This document shows positions 26,274 through 34,740 of a stretch of DNA of 64,000 bases, one piece after another. A program made the position numbers and the translations under genes. The notes under the pieces are model-generated. The model made no database searches. It had not been told where the DNA came from and saw nothing but the letters and a program-made list of their open reading frames with translations. The number at the start of each line of letters is the position of its first letter. Position 1 is the first letter of the stretch. Source of the DNA: Jiangella ureilytica (GTDB lineage Bacteria; Actinomycetota; Actinomycetes; Jiangellales; Jiangellaceae); the NCBI RefSeq assembly GCF_004348545.1, contig NZ_SMKL01000011.1:47299-111298 (forward strand), written 5' to 3'.

Positions 26274-27896
26274 ATGACTCACATGCCGATCCGCAGCCGT
26301 GCCAGCAGACGTATCCGTCGTGTCCGCCGTCGTCGAATCCGCATTCGCCTCTCCACCGCCATCGCCACCGTCGTGGCGATCGTGAGCGGTGTCACGGTCG
26401 CCCTCGCGCTCACTCCCGACGACGCGCGGTCGACCCACGGGATCTTCGCCGACGACCTCGCGCCGCGCACCGCTGTGGACCCGGACCGGCGTGCGGTCGA
26501 GCTGGGCGTGCGCTTCTCCCCGCAAGAGGGCGGCAGCGTCACGGCGCTGCAGTACTACCAAGGGTCGCGCACCCACGACGTCACCACCGCCACGCTCTGG
26601 TCGGCCGACGGCGACGTCCTCGCCCGGGCGTCGTTCGAGGCCAGCCGCTCGGTCGGCTGGCGCACGGTCGAGCTCGAGAAGCCCGTGCAGCTCACAGCCG
26701 GTGAGACCTACGTCGCGTCCTACCACGCGCCCCGTGGTGGTTACGCGGTCACCGAACGCGACCTGACCAGGCGGCAGGTCCGCAACGGCTTCCTCTTGCA
26801 GGCCGGCGCCGGCGTGTACCACTACAGCAGCCGCAGCCGCTTCCCCGACGACACCTACCAGGGCTCGAACTACCTCGTCGACATCGTGTACGACACCGAC
26901 TCGCTGCCCACGGTGCCCCCTGTGCCGCCGGCCGAGTCTCCGAAGCCGACGCCGACCACGACGCCCACGCCGAAGCCCACCCCGACGGCCACGGCCACCC
27001 CGAAGCCGACTCCGACCCCCACGCCGACGCGCACGCCCACCGCGACGCCGAAGCCGACCCCGTCGCCCACGCCGACGCGACCGGCCGAGCCGTCGAACCC
27101 GGGCGCGTTCCCGACCCGCGAGTCCGCGGGCCTGCCGGACGGCTGGAGCCCGGAGCGCACCGTCCAGGGCGACCTGCGCATCACCGAGGCCGGTGCCGTC
27201 GTCGAGGACCTCCGCGTCGTCAACGGCACCATCTTCGTCGACGCCCCGAACGTGACGCTGCGCCGCATCGACGCCGTCGGCACCGGCGTCGTCAACGACC
27301 CGCGCAACATCTGCCGCAACGGCCTGGTCATCGAGGACTCCACGTTCACGCCACGCGACCGGACGTCCGACCAGGACATCTTCGTCATCGGCCCGGGCGG
27401 CTACACGGTGCGCAACGTCCTCATCGACGGCGTGCCCGAGGGCCTGCGGGCGGCCGGCGACGACTACGGCTGCGAGGGCGTCACCGTCGAGGACTCCTAC
27501 ATCAAGGTGTCGCCCCCGACCAGCTGTGGCGACTGGCATGGCGACGGCATCCAGGGCTACTACGGCGGGCACCTGAAGGTCCGCAACAGCACCGTCATCC
27601 TCGAGGAGGAGCAGGGCTGCTGGGGCACCGCGGCGTTCTTCTACCCGCACAGCCAGGGCAACACGTCGCTCGACGTCGACGGGCTGCTGGTGGCCGGTGG
27701 CGGCTATCCGTTCCGCAACGGCATGCCGGGCTCGGTCCGCAACCTCAACGTCGTCGAGGGCAGCTGGGGCTACGGGCCGATCGACGTGAAGTGCTCGGTC
27801 ATGGAGACCTGGGAGGCCCAGGTGGTCCGGCTGGACGGCGCCGGCCAGCCGGTCCCGGTGAAGCCGATCAGCTGCTCGATGGAGGGCGGCCGGTAA
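26274..27896 (+). CDS. Secreted DUF4082 protein with Pro/Thr linker and beta-helix domain
   Basis: 540 residues. After a very Arg-rich N-terminus comes a signal helix (about 26-46). A DUF4082 domain (about 55-210; SVTALQYYQGSRTHDVTTAT, QLTAGETYVASYHAPRG) is a predicted jelly-roll carbohydrate-binding fold. A low-complexity Lys-Pro-Thr linker follows (about 220-280), then a right-handed parallel beta-helix region (about 290-530) resembling polysaccharide lyase or hydrolase folds. It could process or bind the surface polymer made here. No ribosome site is clear; the region upstream (26140-26270) is notably AT-rich for this genome and probably holds the promoter. Confidence 0.8.
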   Translation: MTHMPIRSRASRRIRRVRRRRIRIRLSTAIATVVAIVSGVTVALALTPDDARSTHGIFADDLAPRTAVDPDRRAVELGVRFSPQEGGSVTALQYYQGSRTHDVTTATLWSADGDVLARASFEASRSVGWRTVELEKPVQLTAGETYVASYHAPRGGYAVTERDLTRRQVRNGFLLQAGAGVYHYSSRSRFPDDTYQGSNYLVDIVYDTDSLPTVPPVPPAESPKPTPTTTPTPKPTPTATATPKPTPTPTPTRTPTATPKPTPSPTPTRPAEPSNPGAFPTRESAGLPDGWSPERTVQGDLRITEAGAVVEDLRVVNGTIFVDAPNVTLRRIDAVGTGVVNDPRNICRNGLVIEDSTFTPRDRTSDQDIFVIGPGGYTVRNVLIDGVPEGLRAAGDDYGCEGVTVEDSYIKVSPPTSCGDWHGDGIQGYYGGHLKVRNSTVILEEEQGCWGTAAFFYPHSQGNTSLDVDGLLVAGGGYPFRNGMPGSVRNLNVVEGSWGYGPIDVKCSVMETWEAQVVRLDGAGQPVPVKPISCSMEGGR

Positions 27897-27906
27897 CCAC
27901 CGGCCG

Positions 27907-27944
27907 GCGGTCACCGGCCGGGTGCGCTACCGGCCGGTGACCGC
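27907..27944. terminator. Strong bidirectional hairpin between convergent genes
   Basis: GCGGTCACCGGCCGG / CCGGCCGGTGACCGC, a perfect 15-bp stem with an 8-base loop, placed between the convergent DUF4082 and glycosyltransferase genes and reaching into the latter's last codons. Confidence 0.7.
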
Positions 27945-29135
27945 GGCGATCGACGCGTAGATTTCGCCCATGCGGTCGATCCGGTGCTCCCACAGGTGCG
28001 TGGTGGCGACGTGCTCGCGCGCGGCGGCGCCCATCCGCAGCCTCAGCTCCCGATCCTCGGCGAGCTTGCGGATCGCGGCCGCGCAGTCCGCGGCCAGCTG
28101 CTCCGGCGAGACGGCGGCCAGCCGGAAGCCGCACGCGTCGCTGACGTTGGCGCCGGGCCCCCCGCGCTCGCAGACGACCACCGGCAGGCCGTACGACATG
28201 GCCTCGAGGCTGACGTTGCCGCCCGGCTCGCGGTAGCTGGGGAACACGAAGACGTCGGCACGCTCGTAGAAGCCGTCGACCTGCGCACGCGGCACAGAGC
28301 CGTGGAACGTCACCCGGTCGCCCAGGCCCAGCGAGCGGACCAGCTCCTCGCAGGCCGCGCGGTCGTTGCCGTCGCCCAGCACGTCGAGGACGACGTCGAG
28401 GTCGCGCAGGTCGCCCAGCGCGCGGATGACGTCGCGCAGGCCCTTGGTGCGGACGGTGCGCCCGACGTGCAGCAGCCGGAGCGGTCCGGTGCGCCCGGAC
28501 CGGTCGACCGGCGGCGGGACGTCGTGGACGGCGGTCTCGCTGAGCAGCTCGAACCGCTTCAGGGTCAGGCCGGACAGGAACTCCTGGACATACGGGGCCA
28601 CGCCCACCACGCAGTCGGCCGACTCGTAGGTGGAGCGCAGCAGCGGGTCGCGCCTGATGCGCCAGCCGTCGAGGGCGCGCAGCCGCTGGTACCAGGGCGT
28701 GGCGCCCTCTTCGGCGACGAACCCGGGCGGCGACTCGAGGCTGCCCCCGACCGGCCCGATGACGAGCGGGATGCCCAGCTCGCGGGCCGGCGACGGGTAG
28801 CGCATGGCGACGGGGACGCTCTGGTGCGCGACGTCGAAGCGCTCACCGTCGCGCAGCCGCCCGCGGATCCAGCCGCGGGCGCGCCGGTAGAACGGCGCGT
28901 AGGCCGGCTGCATGAGGCTGTTGAGCCGCTCGACCCGGCCGACCAGTGGCGGCTCGCTCCACTCGACGACCCGCACGCCGGGCAGCTGCTGCGACGGCGG
29001 CACGTGGCCGCGCTTGTACGTGGTCAGCAACGTCAGGTCGAAGCGCTGCGACACCAGTGACGCCCACTGGAACGCCACCCACGACTCGCCGACGTCCTGC
29101 CCGTCGCAGGCAGGCGCGACCATCAGGACCTTCAT
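27927..29135 (-). CDS. Glycosyltransferase family 4
   Basis: 402 residues with a GT-B fold. The N-terminal acceptor domain opens MKVLMVAPACDGQDVGESW. The C-terminal nucleotide-sugar domain has RLLHVGRTVRTKGLRDVIRA and the E-x7-E motif region SYREPGGNVSLEAMSYGLP. It is cytoplasmic or peripheral at the membrane and adds a sugar to the lipid-linked repeat unit; donor and acceptor are unknown. The ATG at 29135 follows GGGGGGATGG. It is the last gene of the Wzz2-Wzy-GT2-GT4 run. Confidence 0.92.
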   Translation of the reverse strand: MKVLMVAPACDGQDVGESWVAFQWASLVSQRFDLTLLTTYKRGHVPPSQQLPGVRVVEWSEPPLVGRVERLNSLMQPAYAPFYRRARGWIRGRLRDGERFDVAHQSVPVAMRYPSPARELGIPLVIGPVGGSLESPPGFVAEEGATPWYQRLRALDGWRIRRDPLLRSTYESADCVVGVAPYVQEFLSGLTLKRFELLSETAVHDVPPPVDRSGRTGPLRLLHVGRTVRTKGLRDVIRALGDLRDLDVVLDVLGDGNDRAACEELVRSLGLGDRVTFHGSVPRAQVDGFYERADVFVFPSYREPGGNVSLEAMSYGLPVVVCERGGPGANVSDACGFRLAAVSPEQLAADCAAAIRKLAEDRELRLRMGAAAREHVATTHLWEHRIDRMGEIYASIAAVTGR

Positions 29136-29145
29136 CTTCGTCCAT

Positions 29146-29151
29146 CCCCCC
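29146..29151 (-). promoter_or_regulatory. G6 run in leader of GT4 gene
   Basis: CCAGGGGGGATGGACGAAG ending ten bases before the ATG; a CATACT -10-like hexamer lies about 12 bases further upstream, so this gene may also have its own promoter. Confidence 0.4.
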
Positions 29152-29205
29152 TGGAAGACGATCAGTATGCGGTTGTCCGCCCACCCCTGGCGGCGCCCCG
29201 GTGGC

Positions 29206-30114
29206 TCACCGGGGCAGGAACGTGTCACTCGCCATCAGCATCGGCGGCCGTGTGGACGGCCGTACCAGGGCCCGTATGGTCGGCCACGACTTGCGGTGGC
29301 CGAGGACGGCCCGGCGGACCTCGGTGAGAACCGTGAGCACGAAGTACACCCAAGCACGGGTGTCGTCGGTGCGCCGCCGATACAGCCGGACCCGGTTGAT
29401 GATCTTCATCGTGTGGGTCGTCGCGCTCTCGCCGGACCCGCCGCCCACGTGCATGGCCCCGGGAGCCGGGGTGTACACCGTCGCCCAGCCCCGGTCCTTG
29501 GCCCGCAGGCTGAAGTCGGTCTCCTCGGAGTAGAGGAAGTACGACTCGTCGAGCCCGCCGAGCGCGTCGTAGCACTCGCGGTCGAGCAGCAGGATCGCGC
29601 CGACGGCCCAGTCGACCTCGTGCTCGGCCTCGTACTCGGCAGGGTCCTCGATGCGCTCGGTGAACGCCGGGAGCCCGGTGAAGCTCAGCCCGCCGACCCG
29701 GCCCATGGTCGGCCCGCGGCGCAGCGTCGGCGACAGGCTGCCGTCCTCTTCGCGCACCCGCGGCGCCACGACACCGACGCCGGGCTTGCGCAGCACGTCG
29801 AGCATGAGCGGCACGGCGCCGGGGTCGAGGGTGGCGTCGGGGTTGAGGACGAGCAGCGCCGCAGCCGGCGGCGAGTGGCGCACCGCCTTGTTGATGCCCG
29901 CCGCGTAGCCGTCGTTCGTCGACCGCACGACGACGCAGTCGGGCCGCGAGTCGAGGAGCGCCAGTGTGCCGTCGGCGGAGCCGTTGTCGACCACCACCAC
30001 GGAGTACGAGAGCCCGGCCAGCGCCGCGGGCAGGCTGTCGAGGAGCTCGACGATGTGCTCCTCGCTGTTGTACGTGACGACGAGCGCGGCGACGTCGACC
30101 GCCTCGCCGCTCAT
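29206..30114 (-). CDS. Glycosyltransferase family 2, rhamnosyltransferase (WbbL)-like
   Basis: 302 residues with a GT-A fold: ALVVTYNSEEHIVELLDSL at the start, VVVVDNGSADGT, and LNPDATLDPGAVPLM carrying the WbbL-type NPD metal-binding variant. The AVGAILLLDRECYDALGGLDE block and YFLYSEETDFSLRAKDRGW match rhamnosyl- and related transferases. A RmlD-like gene elsewhere in the locus fits a deoxysugar donor. It overlaps the Wzy gene by 4 bases. Confidence 0.92.
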   Translation of the reverse strand: MSGEAVDVAALVVTYNSEEHIVELLDSLPAALAGLSYSVVVVDNGSADGTLALLDSRPDCVVVRSTNDGYAAGINKAVRHSPPAAALLVLNPDATLDPGAVPLMLDVLRKPGVGVVAPRVREEDGSLSPTLRRGPTMGRVGGLSFTGLPAFTERIEDPAEYEAEHEVDWAVGAILLLDRECYDALGGLDESYFLYSEETDFSLRAKDRGWATVYTPAPGAMHVGGGSGESATTHTMKIINRVRLYRRRTDDTRAWVYFVLTVLTEVRRAVLGHRKSWPTIRALVRPSTRPPMLMASDTFLPR

Positions 30115-31415
30115 GGTCCCCCCACCATGGCCCCCACCCGATCCTCGGTTCTGCGCAGCGCGCCCGCCATTCCGAGCAGCAGGAAGAGCGTACCCATGGT
30201 CATCGGGAACGCGAACGCGTCGAACATGACCAGGCAGACGAACCCCACGGCGAGCGCCGCGGCCAGCGCCGAGGCGAGGTCGCGGGTCGCGTCGTCGGCC
30301 GCGCGCCGGCGCACCCGCACGAGCATGGCGATGGCGACGACGCCCAGGGCGACGAACAGCAGCGTGCCGATGACGCCCACCGTCACCAGCAGGCCGAGGT
30401 ACTGGTTGTCGAAGATCCGGTACTTGGGCAGGAACGTCCCGAGCCCGCGGCCGAACCACGGGTGCTCGGAGATGAACGACCCCGCCAGCGCGAAGCTGTC
30501 CGTGCGCGAGGCGATGCTCGGGTCCTCGCCCGCACCGGTGAACAGCCCGAGGATCGAGTTGACCAGGGTCGGGGTGAGGAACGTCAGCACCACGATGCCG
30601 AGCGCGCCGACGGCCAGCACCAGCCGGCGCCGCGCCTTGGGCCAGCCGACGGCGCAGATCAGCACGCCGATGATCGCGCCGACGTAGGCCGACCGCGACG
30701 ACGTCACCGGGATGACCGTGGCCAGCGCCGCCGCCGGGATCCACCGGCCCACCGGGTGCCGCCAGGTGTGGTTGAACCCGACGTGCAGCGCGAGCGGCAG
30801 CAGCATCGTCACCACGACGCCGTACTCGATGGGGTGGATGGCCGTGCCCGCGGGCCGCAGGAAGGCACCGCGCAGGTAGGTCCCGGCCGCGTCGGCAGCC
30901 GTCAGCCCCGGGAGGGAGATGCGGTCGACCCAGATGGTGTGGGTGAGGACCTGCACGATGCCGAGAGTCGCGATGACGCTGCCGCAGACGGCGATGCGCC
31001 AGACCAGGCTGTTCAGCCGGTCGCGGCTGGTCACGCCGTCGTGCGCGATGAGCATGGTGCCCGCCCACGAGGCCAGCGCGAGCAGGGCGACGTCGGCCGG
31101 GCTGATCTCGTCGGTGTTGATGGGGCCGGACATCGCCAGCGCATAGCTGACGCCGACGCTGAACAGGAAGGCGCACAGCGCGATACGGACCGGCTGGACG
31201 CGCACCTGCACCGGTTTCGTGGTGCCGACGTAGTAGAAGGTCCAGAGCATCAGGCTGCCCAGCCCGAAGACCATGGACGGCGCCCCGGCGCTGCCGAGCG
31301 GGGCGAAGATCAGCTTGGACGGCACGAAGAACAGCAGGCCGACGTACAGCGTGAGCCAGGCGACCGCGTCGAGTCGCTTGCGGGTGCGCGGCAGGGCGCC
31401 GGTGACCGTCGTCAC
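30111..31415 (-). CDS. O-antigen ligase/polymerase family membrane protein (Wzy-like)
   Basis: 434 residues with about eleven to twelve membrane helices. The large extracytoplasmic loop with SIASRTDSFALAGSFISEHPWFGRGLGTF is the signature of the Wzy/WaaL family, which polymerises or transfers undecaprenyl-linked repeats outside the membrane. GTG start. It sits between a Wzz-like gene and a glycosyltransferase, overlapping both, so polymerase and chain-length control are co-expressed. Confidence 0.9.
   Translation of the reverse strand: MTTVTGALPRTRKRLDAVAWLTLYVGLLFFVPSKLIFAPLGSAGAPSMVFGLGSLMLWTFYYVGTTKPVQVRVQPVRIALCAFLFSVGVSYALAMSGPINTDEISPADVALLALASWAGTMLIAHDGVTSRDRLNSLVWRIAVCGSVIATLGIVQVLTHTIWVDRISLPGLTAADAAGTYLRGAFLRPAGTAIHPIEYGVVVTMLLPLALHVGFNHTWRHPVGRWIPAAALATVIPVTSSRSAYVGAIIGVLICAVGWPKARRRLVLAVGALGIVVLTFLTPTLVNSILGLFTGAGEDPSIASRTDSFALAGSFISEHPWFGRGLGTFLPKYRIFDNQYLGLLVTVGVIGTLLFVALGVVAIAMLVRVRRRAADDATRDLASALAAALAVGFVCLVMFDAFAFPMTMGTLFLLLGMAGALRRTEDRVGAMVGGP
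30118..30123 (-). promoter_or_regulatory. G6 run before the GT2 start
   Basis: GGTGGGGGGACC three bases before the ATG of the GT2 gene and inside the Wzy coding region's 3' end. Acts at least as ribosome site. Confidence 0.4.
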
Positions 31416-32194
31416 TTGGCCCGCCTACGGCTCCCCGGTGCCGTCCGCGGCGCCGGCCGTTCCGCGGGTTCGACCGGGCGTCCGTCGTCGTCGCCGTCGT
31501 CACCCGACCCGTCGCCGGCGGGGCCTCCGGAGTCGGGCACCGGGCCCAGGGCGGTCCGCCGGGCCTCCGCACGCGCCCGTGGCGCCGCTCGGCGGCGGGC
31601 CGAGCGCCGCAGCACCATGCGGTCGATCAGGACGGTCGCGGCCGCCGTGGCCGCCAGCCCGGCCCCGGCGGCCACGATCGCGATCAGGGTGCCGTTGCCG
31701 CTGAGCTCCTCGGCCTCGGTGCTCATGGTCAGCGGCATGGAGGTGACTGTGGACTCGGCGGGCACCTCGAGCTCCTGCTGCAGCCGCGCCAGCGTGCTCG
31801 GGACGGCGTCGGCGATGTCCTGCAGCGTCGCGAGCGCGCCCTCGGGCGTGGTGTCGGTGACCTCGATGGCGATGACGGGGCCGCGGGTCGCCTCTTCCAT
31901 GGCGACCTCGTACGACGCCGTCGGCATCACGGTCTCGACGTCGGCGCGTGCGGACGGGCTGTCGAGGTAGGACACGATGATGCGGGCGGGCATGTCGAGC
32001 GCGCCGAGGGCGAGGAACGGGTTGCCGCCGTCGCCGACGGCGTCCTCGGGCGGCAGCAGCAGCACCAGCCCGCGAGCGGAGTACGTGGGCGAGGACATCA
32101 CCGTCGCACCGACGGCGAGTCCGAGCGTGATGAGGACGCCGAGCACCAGCACGTACCACCTGCGCCCGGCGGCGGCGAGGAATTCCGCAGCCAC
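31412..32194 (-). CDS. Wzz/chain-length-determinant-like membrane protein 2
   Basis: 260 residues. A helix near the start (GRRWYVLVLGVLITLGLAVG), an extracytoplasmic domain and a second helix (about 160-185) are followed by a basic then acidic tail (ARRRAAPRARAEARR, SGDDGDDDGRPVEP) with no kinase. The GTG at 32194, preceded by GGGGGTCGATGG, aligns the RRW motif with the two paralogues; a GTG at 32242 is possible. It is the first gene of the Wzz-Wzy operon. Confidence 0.8.
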   Translation of the reverse strand: MAAEFLAAAGRRWYVLVLGVLITLGLAVGATVMSSPTYSARGLVLLLPPEDAVGDGGNPFLALGALDMPARIIVSYLDSPSARADVETVMPTASYEVAMEEATRGPVIAIEVTDTTPEGALATLQDIADAVPSTLARLQQELEVPAESTVTSMPLTMSTEAEELSGNGTLIAIVAAGAGLAATAAATVLIDRMVLRRSARRRAAPRARAEARRTALGPVPDSGGPAGDGSGDDGDDDGRPVEPAERPAPRTAPGSRRRAK

Positions 32195-32375
32195 CCGCCA
32201 TCGACCCCCAGACCCGTTGACGGCCGGCGGAACCGGCCGCACCTCCGGCGGGGCCGAGGGGACGGCTCACCCTCGTGCGCTCGCGCGGAGGATTCTCCCC
32301 CTTGACCAGGCGAGACGGCCGAAACCGCGCACGCCACGATCTGCGCTCGCTACTATAGCCTGGACCTGGGCGGCA

Positions 32376-32381
32376 GGGGGG
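32376..32381 (+). promoter_or_regulatory. G6 run in leader of third Wzz-like gene
   Basis: GCAGGGGGGTCGCCGGGTTTCGAG, 32 bases before the ATG at 32414 and 16 bases after a TATAGC -10-like element. Confidence 0.4.
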
Positions 32382-32413
32382 TCGCCGGGTTTCGAGAGGC
32401 GCGTGGAACACCG

Positions 32414-33088
32414 ATGACGCCGTGGGAACTGATTCTCACCATGCTCCGCCGTTGGCCGGTGGTGCTGGTCGGCGCGCTGTGCACCGGCGCCCTGGCGTTC
32501 GTCATGATCGCCGACGACCACGTCTACTGGTCGCGCACCGAGGTGGTCTTCCTCGCACCCACCAGCCGGCTGTACCCGAACTCACTGAGCGCGCCGTCCG
32601 AGGACCTCATCATCACGGCGGGTGTGGTGGCCAAGCGCGTCACCGGGCCGGGCGCGACGCTCAAGTACGCCTCGCCCGAGGCCAACCTGGTGGGCATCGG
32701 CGTGCGCGACGGCTGGTCGGTGAAGCTGCCCGACACCGGCGGCCAGTGGGCCCCGAACTTCGCCCGCCAGGTGCTGTCGGTCGAGGTGGTGGCGTCGGAC
32801 CGCGAGAAGCTCCTGGCCCGGCAGCGCGAGCTCATCGACCGCATCGCGCGCGAGCTCGACGCGCTGCAGCGCGAGCAGGGCGTCGACCCCGTCAACGACA
32901 TCACCGTGACCGTGCAGCCCGAGACGTCGGCCGTCTACGAGATCGGCGGCAGCAAGATCCGTACGCTCGCCATGGTCGGCATCCTGGGCGGCGGGGCCAC
33001 CCTGGCGGTGATCGTCCTGCTCGAGTACCGCGCCCGCAAGCGCGGCACCCCCATCCCGCGCGAGCGCGACTTCAGCCCAATCTCTTGA
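32414..33088 (+). CDS. Wzz/chain-length-determinant-like membrane protein 3
   Basis: 224 residues. It has the same short N-terminal amphipathic helix ending in LRRWPVVL, two membrane helices (about 14-34 and 180-200) and a helical extracytoplasmic segment (REKLLARQRELIDRIARELD) as expected of co-polymerases. The C-terminal tail is short (RKRGTPIPRERDF). It is transcribed alone, divergent from the Wzz2-Wzy operon, and converges with the deacetylase gene (17-base overlap). Confidence 0.78.
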   Translation: MTPWELILTMLRRWPVVLVGALCTGALAFVMIADDHVYWSRTEVVFLAPTSRLYPNSLSAPSEDLIITAGVVAKRVTGPGATLKYASPEANLVGIGVRDGWSVKLPDTGGQWAPNFARQVLSVEVVASDREKLLARQRELIDRIARELDALQREQGVDPVNDITVTVQPETSAVYEIGGSKIRTLAMVGILGGGATLAVIVLLEYRARKRGTPIPRERDFSPIS

Positions 33089-33725
33089 CCAGGCTCACCG
33101 CGGCGTTGCGGGCGTCGCGCAGCCCCGGCCGGTGAGTGAGGTAGGCGCGCACCGACTCGACGGTGTCCGCGGCGGTCACGCTGTAGCGCGGCTGCAGCCA
33201 GGACCGCTCGCGGGCCGGGAACCGGTCGCTGGTGTAGACGGTCCGGTAGCCGGCGCTGCGCAGCCGGCCGAGCAGTCGCCGGTCGTAGCGGCCCAGCGGC
33301 AGCGCCGCCTCCGTCACAGTGGCCCCACTCGCCGCGGCGATCGCCTCGCGCGCCTCGACGAGCTCGCGGCGGGCGTCGGCGGCCGACAGCCCGCGCCAGG
33401 GCACGTGCGCCCAGCCGTGGCTGCCGATCGCCATGCCGGCGCCGCGCAGCTCCTCGAGGTCGGCCGGCGCCAGGCTCACCGGGTCGTCCAGGCGGCCGGC
33501 GAGGGCGAAGAACGTGGCCCGCAGCCCGCGCTCGCGCAGCGCCGGCAGCGCCACCTCGGCGTCGGAGGCGTTGCCGTCGTCGAAGCTGAGCCGCACGTGC
33601 GGGTGCGCGGCGGCCTCGTCGAGCACGCGCTGGAACATCGGCTCGGTGACCCAGTACCGGGCTTCGCCGGGCTCGCGCTCCCGCTCGCACGTGCCGATGC
33701 CGTGGAAGCACAGGTGGACGATCAC
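33072..33725 (-). CDS. Polysaccharide deacetylase (NodB-type CE4)
   Basis: 217 residues. The CE4 motif LSFDDGNASD holds the catalytic and metal-binding aspartates, SHGWAHV is the H-x3-H metal site, and ALPLGRYDRRLL corresponds to the Arg motif. It deacetylates N-acetyl sugars, plausibly those of the surface polymer, though no signal peptide is seen, so a cytoplasmic or lipid-intermediate substrate is possible. The GTG start overlaps the upstream glycosyltransferase stop (GTGA). Confidence 0.88.
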   Translation of the reverse strand: MIVHLCFHGIGTCEREREPGEARYWVTEPMFQRVLDEAAAHPHVRLSFDDGNASDAEVALPALRERGLRATFFALAGRLDDPVSLAPADLEELRGAGMAIGSHGWAHVPWRGLSAADARRELVEAREAIAAASGATVTEAALPLGRYDRRLLGRLRSAGYRTVYTSDRFPARERSWLQPRYSVTAADTVESVRAYLTHRPGLRDARNAAVSLVKRLG

Positions 33726-34591
33726 GGGGCGGTCCCTTCGGCGGCCGACGGGCCGCGGGTGGTGTCGTCGCGGCCCCAGCCGTCGCCCGGACGGGCCGGA
33801 CGGCGGGCGAGCAGGGCCGCGGCGACGGTGATGACCAGGTACGGGATGGCCGCCGGCGCCCGCCGGGGCTCGCGCACGACGACGTCGCGCAGCCACGCCC
33901 AGCGGTCGGCCGATCGCACCGGCAGGTCCACCTGGCCGGCGGCCGCGGCGGTCCGCAGCTGGGCGTTGCCCCGGCGCACCCGGACCAGCCGGCGCAGTAG
34001 GTCGCGCGTGGTGAACGGCGCCTCGACGACGACCTCGACCTCGGTCAGCTCGGCCTTCTCCGCCGCGGTGAACCGCGAGTCGAGGAACAGGTCGTCGGCG
34101 ATGAGCTCCGGGAACGTGTCGAACCGGGCGCGGCCCTCCTCGGACAACGCGATCATTCCCCGCCCGAACAGCCCGGTCCGGAACGCCGGGTGCCGCTCGT
34201 TGATGGAGAAGTACGCCTTCACCGGCCAGGCCCGGCCGGCGGTGTTCACCCGGCGCCGCGGCACCACGGCCAGCGGCCGCGGCAGCACCTCGAACCGGGC
34301 CACCACCGTCGCCACGGCATGCGCGGGCAGGACGATGTCGGCGTCGAGGTAGATCCGCGGGAAGCCGGTCGCGACCGGGTCGCCGGCGTTGAGAGCCCCG
34401 GTCTTCCCGGCCTCGGGGCGATCGACCACCGTGACGCCGTGGCGGGCCGCCACCGCGGCGGTGTCGTCAGTGCAGCCGTTCGCGCTGACGACGATGTCGA
34501 GGTCGCCCGAGAACCGCTGCCCGGACAGCGCCTCGAGGCAGCTCCCGATGACATTCGCCTCGTTGTGGGCGGCGATCACGACGCTGGCCAT
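33722..34591 (-). CDS. Glycosyltransferase family 2
   Basis: 289 residues: MASVVIAAHNEANVIGSCL, IVVSANGCTDDTAAVAARHG and RIYLDADIVLPAHA (DxD-like) define a GT-A enzyme. A hydrophobic helix near the C-terminus (IPYLVITVAAALLARRP) suggests membrane attachment. Two close ATG codons (34591, 34597) follow GGGGAGAGGA; the inner one has better spacing. It is coupled to the deacetylase gene. Confidence 0.88.
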   Translation of the reverse strand: MASVVIAAHNEANVIGSCLEALSGQRFSGDLDIVVSANGCTDDTAAVAARHGVTVVDRPEAGKTGALNAGDPVATGFPRIYLDADIVLPAHAVATVVARFEVLPRPLAVVPRRRVNTAGRAWPVKAYFSINERHPAFRTGLFGRGMIALSEEGRARFDTFPELIADDLFLDSRFTAAEKAELTEVEVVVEAPFTTRDLLRRLVRVRRGNAQLRTAAAAGQVDLPVRSADRWAWLRDVVVREPRRAPAAIPYLVITVAAALLARRPARPGDGWGRDDTTRGPSAAEGTAP

Positions 34592-34740
34592 CGCCATTCC
34601 TCTCCCCGGAGGGTCACGCAATACCGGCGGGCTCCCGGTGGCCCGAGGTCCCCTGAACGCTCGACCCTCGGTCCGGTCCTTCCGTCCTCGCACGACCCGA
34701 CAGCCGAAGGCTGCTGGTGGGGCTGCGATATGGTGACCCG

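Noticed and set aside
26935..27090. Short repetitive DNA within the DUF4082/beta-helix gene
   Set aside because: It simply encodes a Lys-Pro-Thr linker; coding low complexity, not a regulatory repeat.
28158..28163. G6 run inside the GT4 gene, and another at 44704-44709 in a DegT gene
   Set aside because: Both lie in the middle of coding sequence as Gly codons, unlike the leader runs, and were left out of the proposed signal.
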